From DASVSE01 sp036399715 (GTDB lineage Bacteria; Bacteroidota; Rhodothermia; Rhodothermales; Rubricoccaceae): 18,639 nt of DNA. Positions 14,662-18,639 of this stretch are shown piece by piece. The notes beneath the pieces are model-generated. The model did no database searches. It was given only the letters and a program-made list of their open reading frames with translations, and had not been told where the DNA came from. How positions within the stretch are numbered: the first letter of the stretch is position 1; every line of letters begins with the position of its first letter. Position numbers and translations under genes: made by a program. Where the stretch lies: NCBI GenBank assembly GCA_036399715.1, contig DASWMO010000167.1:1-18639 (forward strand), in the 5' to 3' direction.

Positions 14662-14718
14662 GCAGAACGAATGGCGGCTCAGCGGCGCGGGAGCGTCCGG
14701 TGCTGCCGCAGGTTAGGC
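14662..14718 (-). repeat. attC-like site 1 (short, 57 bp)
   Basis: Runs on the minus strand from GCCTAAC to GTTCTGC, between cassette genes 2 and 1. It keeps the outer parts of the other sites (the TGGCGGCTCAGCGG side and the CTGCCGCAG side) but lacks the middle section with GCGAAAGTAG. The TAA stop of cassette gene 2 lies inside the core. Confidence 0.75.
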
Positions 14719-15114
14719 CGCAGTCCGGCGGGAGAACAAGCGGATGGTGCCAACGCCTAGGCCAATCACCACAGACCAAAGGATACCGAGGAAGAGGTAG
14801 AGGGGACCTGCGCCGATGACAACCTCCAGCCCGTCAGTGGGCAAGCCCACGAGCGACCAAGCGAGCACAACGAGGACGAAACCAGCCAGCGGCGCAGCGA
14901 GGATCTTCGCCGTCTGGGCCGTTGAGAACTGGCGGCGCACCCGTCCAACGAGCACGATGGGGACGGCAAAAGAGGGAAGGACGCCATGGGCGATCAGGAG
15001 CCCATATCCGTACGGATCGGCCTCGACTGGGAAGCCGTTTGGGATCGTCAGGACGGTTAACGCTGCCCAGGCGACCCCAAGTGAGGCAAGCAGGACCGCA
15101 TAGGTACGTGGCAT
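14713..15114 (-). CDS. Cassette gene 2: four-helix membrane protein
   Basis: A 133-aa integral membrane protein with four hydrophobic segments (about 5-24, 37-57, 70-91 and 98-123). A basic cytoplasmic-type loop, GRVRRQFSTAQTAK, lies between the second and third, and a basic tail RLFSRR ends it. No family is recognised. The ATG is 10 bp inside the cassette, and the TAA stop is part of the terminal GCCTAAC core, so there is almost no non-coding DNA. The cassette is bounded by the 10-bp inverted repeat GTTAGGCCGC (14712-14721, 15122-15131). A transport, stress or defence role is conceivable but unsupported. Confidence 0.75.
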   Translation of the reverse strand: MPRTYAVLLASLGVAWAALTVLTIPNGFPVEADPYGYGLLIAHGVLPSFAVPIVLVGRVRRQFSTAQTAKILAAPLAGFVLVVLAWSLVGLPTDGLEVVIGAGPLYLFLGILWSVVIGLGVGTIRLFSRRTAA

Positions 15115-15124
15115 CGGGGAGGCG

Positions 15125-15250
15125 GCCTAACACATGGCGGCTCAGCCGCCGCACGAGGAGCGCCGAAGCGCGCCCGCAGCGAAAGTAGGCGCCGAGGCAG
15201 AGACTAGCAACGACGCCTGCCGTGCGGTCGGCTGCGGCCGCGAGTTAGCT
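15125..15250 (-). repeat. attC-like site 2
   Basis: 126 bp between cassette genes 3 and 2, from AGCTAAC to GTTAGGC on the minus strand. It contains the shared arms GGCGGCTCAGCCGCCGCACG and GTGCGGTCGGCTGCGGCC and the central GCGAAAGTAGGCG. Confidence 0.85.
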
Positions 15251-15700
15251 GGCCAGGCGGCCTTTCGACTCCACGATCACCCACCGGCCGTCACGCTCGC
15301 GCACCTCTAGGCGGAGCGTGTCCACCAATGGCCCTGACCTGACAATGCAGGTCGTCTGCCCCAGAGCCACCGGGACCAACGTGCTGTCGGTGAGTCGGAC
15401 TACACCGGGGTCACACCCCGAGAACGACGAGGCGGTGAGATCCACGTACCCGTCTACTGTTTGCTGTGCCAGTGACGAGTCGCCATTCCATGCCACCGTC
15501 GTCTGCTCGCTGGACGCGCTCCAGCTGTTCGAGTACCGGTAGGGTGGTAGGCTATCCACGCTGACGTTCAGCGATTCCCAGGTGGTCTCCCAGTCGCTGA
15601 TGGAGCGGTACCGAAGCCACTCTGGTTGCCAGGCGGCAAGGATTCCGGCAGCGAGGAGCGCGGCGATCGAGAGTGCCAGCCGTGGGTGACGCCGGATCAT
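15245..15700 (-). CDS. Cassette gene 3: exported or membrane-anchored protein
   Basis: A 151-aa protein with a basic start (IRRHPR) and one hydrophobic segment (about 8-24), which could be an uncleaved anchor or a signal peptide. The remainder is polar, with Ser/Thr-rich beta-type sequence, Trp-rich early parts (WLRYRSISDWETTWESLN) and two cysteines (SGCDPG, TTCIVRSG) that may form a disulphide outside the cytoplasm. The C-terminal RLEVRERDGRWVIVESKG looks like a strand pair seen in many lipoprotein/NTF2-like folds, but I cannot name the family. ATG 15700 lies 10 bp inside the cassette; the TAA stop is in the GTTAGCT core. Flanked by the 11-bp inverted repeat GTTAGCTGGCC. Confidence 0.72.
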   Translation of the reverse strand: MIRRHPRLALSIAALLAAGILAAWQPEWLRYRSISDWETTWESLNVSVDSLPPYRYSNSWSASSEQTTVAWNGDSSLAQQTVDGYVDLTASSFSGCDPGVVRLTDSTLVPVALGQTTCIVRSGPLVDTLRLEVRERDGRWVIVESKGRLAS

Positions 15701-15710
15701 TCAGTAGGCC

Positions 15711-15833
15711 AGCTAACTGTTTGCGGCTCACGCGCCGCCCGGAGCACTGCGCCCCGATGCAGCGAAAGTAGACGCCTACAACTGGGCGAGCAACGACGCT
15801 GGACGGGCGGTCGGGTGCAGACGTGAGTTAGAC
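15711..15833 (-). repeat. attC-like site 3
   Basis: 123 bp between cassette genes 4 and 3, from GTCTAAC to GTTAGCT on the minus strand. It carries the shared TGCGGCTCACGCGCCGCCCGG and GGGCGGTCGGGTGCAG-like arms and the central GCGAAAGTAGACG. Confidence 0.85.
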
Positions 15834-15848
15834 GTACAACCGGCGCGT

Positions 15849-16331
15849 TCAGTCGTACTGGATCGCGTACACGCTGCATCCGGCCTGGGCGTGCCCGTCC
15901 TCCCTGAACTCCCGAGCATCAGGCCGCCACAAGAAACGGACGACACACGGCTCCTCGCGGACCACGCGGTCCTCCCACCCGACCTCGACCGTCCCGCTCA
16001 GCGTGAGGTCGTCGTGACCGTCGCCGTCGAGGTCAGAATAGACTGGCGACAGTGAGCGGTCTCCGGCGGCGTTCGGCTTGATCTTCGCACTCATGTCGTC
16101 CGCCAACGCGCCGTCCTCATGCCAGTCCCTCGCGTACGCTTCGAGGAGGGTGTCTGAACCTGCAGTGAGCCGGACGAACCCGTTGCCGGTCTGGAGCGAG
16201 AGGTACGTCTCGACAATGGGCTGATCATGTCCTCGGAGGGTGAGCGTGCGCTCGTTGACGACCTCGGGCCACGGCGGTGCCTGAGCGCAGCCGGACAGGA
16301 TGAGCAGAAGCGCTGGCAGACGCAAAGCCAC
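15849..16331 (-). CDS. Cassette gene 4: lipoprotein with calcium-loop-like motif
   Basis: A 160-aa predicted lipoprotein. I place the start at GTG 16329-16331, since the open frame further up runs through the attC site, and this start gives a proper lipoprotein signal with lipobox LSGC (Cys14). The mature part includes SDLDGDGHDDLTLSG, a D-x-D-G-D-x-x-D loop like those of EF-hand or FG-GAP-type calcium-binding repeats, and two late cysteines (EEPCVVRF, AGCSVYAI). No family is recognised. The stop lies 15 bp from the core. The cassette is bounded by the 11-bp inverted repeat GTTAGACGTAC (15827-15837, 16345-16355). Surface or periplasmic location is likely. Confidence 0.7.
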   Translation of the reverse strand: MALRLPALLLILSGCAQAPPWPEVVNERTLTLRGHDQPIVETYLSLQTGNGFVRLTAGSDTLLEAYARDWHEDGALADDMSAKIKPNAAGDRSLSPVYSDLDGDGHDDLTLSGTVEVGWEDRVVREEPCVVRFLWRPDAREFREDGHAQAGCSVYAIQYD

Positions 16332-16348
16332 TGCGGTGGGGGGTGTAC

Positions 16349-16471
16349 GTCTAACACTTGGCGGCTCAGCGGCCGCACGAGGCACAGCGCCCCGACGGGG
16401 CAAAAGTAGGCGCGGACGGCCGAATGAGAAGCGACGCAGAACGGGCGGTCCGCTGCAGCCGCAGGTTCTGC
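16349..16471 (-). repeat. attC-like site 4
   Basis: 123 bp between cassette genes 5 and 4, from GCAGAAC to GTTAGAC on the minus strand. It shares TTGGCGGCTCAGCGGCCGCACGA, the central AAAAGTAGGCG and GGGCGGTCCGCTGCAGCCGCAG with the other sites. Confidence 0.85.
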
Positions 16472-16489
16472 GTATAACGGCAGCCGGCC

Positions 16490-17095
16490 TCACTCCCGAC
16501 TCCTCGGCGCAGGAGCGACCATCCGGGGCGGGGGCATGATTCGACCCTGCTGGAAGTCCGATACCAGCTTCACGAACGACCTCGCACCAACTGGAGTGAG
16601 CACTCGGGGACCTTCCGGCGATGCCCTCACGCTCACGACGACGAGTTGGGGCTCCACGACCCCTGCGCCCTCTCGCTGGGCCTCCCTCACGCGAAGAACG
16701 ACGTGCGTGGTGTCTCCCTCCGCCACGACTCCGACGACCTTGGTGGTTTTGGGGAACGCCGCGTTGATAGAACGGAGCCCGTCAGCACCAGGGCCAGCCT
16801 CTGCGGACTCGAAGTACCGGTCGTAGAGGCCCTCTTCGGTCTGGCCGGCGTTGGTAGCCCGCCAGTCCATGGGGAGCGTGCCTCGAAGCACGCCGGCCGT
16901 ATCGACGGCGATGAGGAGCCGGATCGCGCTTCCGATCTCCCGACGGACGTCAGGATGAACGAGGCGTGCGGCGGCGGCGGGGTGCCCTGTCAGCGACGCG
17001 TCGTAGTAGGCCTGAGCCACAGCATCGGGGCTCTGTCCGAAAGCCGCCGGAGCGATGCAGAAGGCCACGAGTGCCACGAGGACGGGATTGGTCAT
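16490..17095 (-). CDS. Cassette gene 5: exported protein of unknown function
   Basis: A 201-aa protein with a Sec signal peptide (hydrophobic 5-18, cleavage after AFG near residue 20-21). The mature part starts with SPDAVAQAYYDASLTGHPAAAARLVHPD, a pattern common in small periplasmic NTF2-like or DUF-type proteins, followed by mixed alpha/beta sequence (TKVVGVVAEGDTTHVVLRVR, PQLVVVSVRAS) and a Pro-rich C-terminus with several Met/Arg. No cysteine after the signal and no membrane anchor. ATG 17095 lies 24 bp inside the cassette. It is bounded by the 11-bp inverted repeat GTTCTGCGTAT (16465-16475, 17120-17130). The NTF2-like idea is from pattern only. Confidence 0.72.
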   Translation of the reverse strand: MTNPVLVALVAFCIAPAAFGQSPDAVAQAYYDASLTGHPAAAARLVHPDVRREIGSAIRLLIAVDTAGVLRGTLPMDWRATNAGQTEEGLYDRYFESAEAGPGADGLRSINAAFPKTTKVVGVVAEGDTTHVVLRVREAQREGAGVVEPQLVVVSVRASPEGPRVLTPVGARSFVKLVSDFQQGRIMPPPRMVAPAPRSRE

Positions 17096-17123
17096 GCTGG
17101 CCGCTCGGAAACCGATGGAATAC

Positions 17124-17216
17124 GCAGAACACTTGGCCGCTCACCGGCGGCACGGAGACGAGAGTAAGCCCTACCACGGCGCCGGACGTGCCGTCGGGTG
17201 CAGAGGCAAGTTCTGC
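17124..17216 (-). repeat. attC-like site 5 (93 bp)
   Basis: Between cassette genes 6 and 5, from GCAGAAC to GTTCTGC on the minus strand. It keeps the ACTTGGCCGCTCACCGGCGG and CCGTCGGGTGCAGAGG arms; the central part is shortened to GAGAGTAAGCCC. Confidence 0.82.
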
Positions 17217-17232
17217 CGCACCCCACCAAGGG

Positions 17233-17499
17233 CTACCCCGCAACCATGACGGCCACGATGCCAAGTGCCGCACCTGTCAGGTACAGCTCGGCACGCGCGA
17301 GGGCGGGGCTTTCAAACTTCGAGGCGAGCACGCGCGCGACCGCTGACAGGCCAAAGGCGACGAGCGCCAAGCCGTACCGGGGCTGCGTGCCGCTCCGAGT
17401 CGTCATGTCGTAGACGCCCATAGCGGCCAAGAGGAGACCGGCGACGAGGCCCGTCCAGAACCGGGTGTCAGAGACCGGAGGAGCAGTGAGTGTGGGCAT
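17233..17499 (-). CDS. Cassette gene 6: three-helix membrane protein
   Basis: An 88-aa protein with three hydrophobic helices (about 14-30, 41-58 and 68-87) and a short polar N-terminus. A small loop with MTTRSGTQPR separates the first two helices. It has the same size and layout as cassette gene 7, but little residue-level similarity. No family is recognised. ATG 17497-17499 is 10 bp from the AAC core; the TAG stop is 16 bp from the other core. The cassette is bounded by the 12-bp inverted repeat GTTCTGCCGCAC (17210-17221, 17505-17516). Confidence 0.72.
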   Translation of the reverse strand: MPTLTAPPVSDTRFWTGLVAGLLLAAMGVYDMTTRSGTQPRYGLALVAFGLSAVARVLASKFESPALARAELYLTGAALGIVAVMVAG

Positions 17500-17509
17500 G
17501 GCAAGTGCG

Positions 17510-17634
17510 GCAGAACGGATGGCCGCTCACCGGCGGCACGGTGCGCCGAGACGAGGGCGAGCGAAAGTAGACGGTGACGGCTGGACGAGCAAGGCGGCCG
17601 GCCGTGGCGCGTCCGATGCAGAGGCGGGTTCTGC
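17510..17634 (-). repeat. attC-like site 6
   Basis: 125 bp between cassette genes 7 and 6, from GCAGAAC to GTTCTGC on the minus strand. It has the ATGGCCGCTCACCGGCGGCA arm shared with site 5 and the central GCGAAAGTAGACG shared with site 3. Confidence 0.85.
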
Positions 17635-17656
17635 CGCACTGGAGGCGAGGAGAACC

Positions 17657-17947
17657 TCAGAGCACGAATGCACAGACGACGGACACCAACGACAGCGTAG
17701 CGCAGGCGGCCACGTTGACGAAGAACAGGGTCGGCTGGGTCCGTCTGTCGAACGCCCCGATCCTTCCAAGGACAACGCCACGCCGTAAGCCATCGACTGC
17801 CACCGCCCCGGTATAGAATCCGAGGATGAGGAAGACCGATCGGCTCTTGGCCGCGCCATCCTCGACCCAGAGCATCACCCCGACGAACGCGACGAGCGAC
17901 GCGACGAGCACCCAAGCCATCCAGTCGCGAGGACGCGTCGATCTCAT
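17657..17947 (-). CDS. Cassette gene 7: three-helix membrane protein
   Basis: A 96-aa protein with three hydrophobic segments (about 9-28, 36-54 and 73-95). The basic loop DGLRRGVVLGRIGAFDRRTQ between helices 2 and 3 should face the cytoplasm. I chose ATG 17947 because a longer frame upstream (to 17995) runs into the attC site. No family is recognised. The TGA stop lies 22 bp from the core. The cassette is bounded by the longest inverted repeat of the array, GTTCTGCCGCACT (17628-17640, 17958-17970). Confidence 0.72.
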   Translation of the reverse strand: MRSTRPRDWMAWVLVASLVAFVGVMLWVEDGAAKSRSVFLILGFYTGAVAVDGLRRGVVLGRIGAFDRRTQPTLFFVNVAACATLSLVSVVCAFVL

Positions 17948-17963
17948 GCGGTTGGGGAGTGCG

Positions 17964-18090
17964 GCAGAACAGGTGGCGGCTCTGCCGCCGCACAATGAGC
18001 GCCGAGTTGCACCTGAAGCGAAGGTAGGCGGGAGCGACCGACTGGAAGACTGACGCCGGCTGTGCGGTCGGCCGCAGCCGCCGGTTATGC
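17964..18090 (-). repeat. attC-like site 7
   Basis: 127 bp between cassette genes 8 and 7, from GCATAAC to GTTCTGC on the minus strand. It contains GGTGGCGGCTCTGCCGCCGCAC, the central GCGAAGGTAGGCG and GTGCGGTCGGCCGCAGCCG. Confidence 0.85.
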
Positions 18091-18486
18091 GGCGCCCTCG
18101 CTGCTTGGCTGGTCGAGCCCCTGCTCGGCGAGGATCTCTCTCGTCCTATCGCCACCGTACATCTCGCCCGTGTCGAATGCCTCATAGATGGCGTAGAAAG
18201 GCCCATCCGGTAGCACGTATGCGCCCAGCGCCGGATCAAACGAGTCGATCTCGGTCCAGATCACCCACAGGTCGTTGACCGCGCCGTCCGCTTGTTCGAA
18301 CGTAATCCGCCCGGTTGAAAACTCGTGTGCTACGTAGCGAGCCGCTTTATCGAGGAACTCGTCCCCCGGCAAGTTGGAGGCATGGAAGGCCAAGCGCAGC
18401 CCCTCCGAGAAGGCCGGGTTGAACGTGCGTTGCTCAAAGTCGAGCCACGCCGGACAGGTTGACACAAGCGTTGCGATCTCGCTCAT
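18085..18486 (-). CDS. Cassette gene 8: unknown soluble 133-aa protein
   Basis: The only clearly cytoplasmic-looking complete cassette product: no signal peptide or membrane segment, acidic, with aromatic-rich helices (AFSEGLRLAFHASN, GAVNDLWVIWTEIDSF, GPFYAIYEAFDTGEMYGG). I do not recognise a family; the size and acidic nature would suit an immunity-type or regulatory protein, but nothing proves it. ATG 18486 is 10 bp inside the cassette, and the TAA stop (18085-18087) lies inside the GTTATGC core. Flanked by the 10-bp inverted repeat GTTATGCGGC (18084-18093, 18494-18503). Confidence 0.72.
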   Translation of the reverse strand: MSEIATLVSTCPAWLDFEQRTFNPAFSEGLRLAFHASNLPGDEFLDKAARYVAHEFSTGRITFEQADGAVNDLWVIWTEIDSFDPALGAYVLPDGPFYAIYEAFDTGEMYGGDRTREILAEQGLDQPSSEGAA

Positions 18487-18496
18487 AGCTCTAGCC

Positions 18497-18611
18497 GCAT
18501 AACATCTGGCCGCTCTGTCGCCGCACTGCGCGACGTTTACGACCGAGGCGCAGGATACACTGAGACGACTACAGCGCGGAAGATGCGGTCGGCCGCAGCG
18601 GCGAGTTAGCC
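18497..18611 (-). repeat. attC-like site 8
   Basis: 115 bp between the truncated ninth cassette and cassette gene 8, from GGCTAAC to GTTATGC on the minus strand. It keeps ATCTGGCCGCTCTGTCGCCGCA and ATGCGGTCGGCCGCAGCGGCGAG; the centre is diverged. Confidence 0.82.
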
Positions 18612-18638
18612 GGCCCGGTGGGTTGGCACCGCTTTCTG
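18606..18638 (-). CDS. 3' end of cassette gene 9 (partial)
   Basis: On the minus strand a frame entering from the window edge ends KAVPTHRAG at a TAA lying inside the GGCTAAC core, the same stop-in-core arrangement as cassette genes 2, 3 and 8. Only ten residues are visible, so no function can be given, and the frame itself is supported only by this arrangement. Confidence 0.4.
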   Translation of the reverse strand, partial: QKAVPTHRAG

Positions 18639-18639
18639 G

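Noticed and set aside
14655..18611. Repeats as a CRISPR array or IS family
   Set aside because: The repeats are 57-127 bp with diverged centres, the intervals hold genes of variable length rather than 30-40 bp spacers, and there is no transposase.

Overview
The window is high-GC DNA with compact, overlapping genes and few Shine-Dalgarno sites. Together with the housekeeping gene content this suggests a marine Bacteroidota/Rhodothermota-type bacterium (Rubricoccus/Rubrivirga-like). That assignment is an inference from style, not from a marker gene.

Region 1 (1-4742, + strand) is the right-hand end of an integrative element or prophage. A tightly coupled gene train (stop and start codons overlapping or 3 nt apart) encodes a partial protein, an unknown small protein, a phage-type C5 cytosine DNA methyltransferase with five target-region repeats, an MmcB-like PD-(D/E)XK nuclease, an unknown 73-aa protein, a possible DNA-binding (excisionase-like) protein and, last, a tyrosine integrase. 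The integrase ends 22 bp from the 3' end of a host aldehyde dehydrogenase gene, so the element boundary is probably there.

Region 2 (4765-12430) is ordinary chromosome. It holds aldehyde dehydrogenase (-), cystathionine beta-synthase and a DUF3467 protein (+), seryl-tRNA synthetase (-), a META-domain lipoprotein (+), and a four-gene minus-strand operon: acyl-CoA thioesterase, outer-membrane-like protein, B12-binding mutase subunit and RmlD-like reductase.

Region 3 (12431-14357) is a recombination scar. It has a second tyrosine recombinase with an upstream triple repeat, a hairpin, the 3' remnant of a DUF1508 gene, a terminator, the C-terminal remnant of a third tyrosine recombinase, a pyrimidine-rich tract and several hairpins.

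Region 4 (14358-18639) is the highlight: a gene-cassette array of integron type. Eight attC-like sites (57-127 bp), all in one orientation, separate nine minus-strand cassette genes (the last cut by the window edge). Each of the seven complete cassettes is bounded by its own perfect 10-13 bp inverted repeat beginning at the GTT/AAC core, as expected of integron cassettes but longer than the usual 7 bp. Most cassette products are small membrane or exported proteins of unknown function. No IntI is in the window; orientation places attI and intI beyond the right edge, with this being the distal end of the array.
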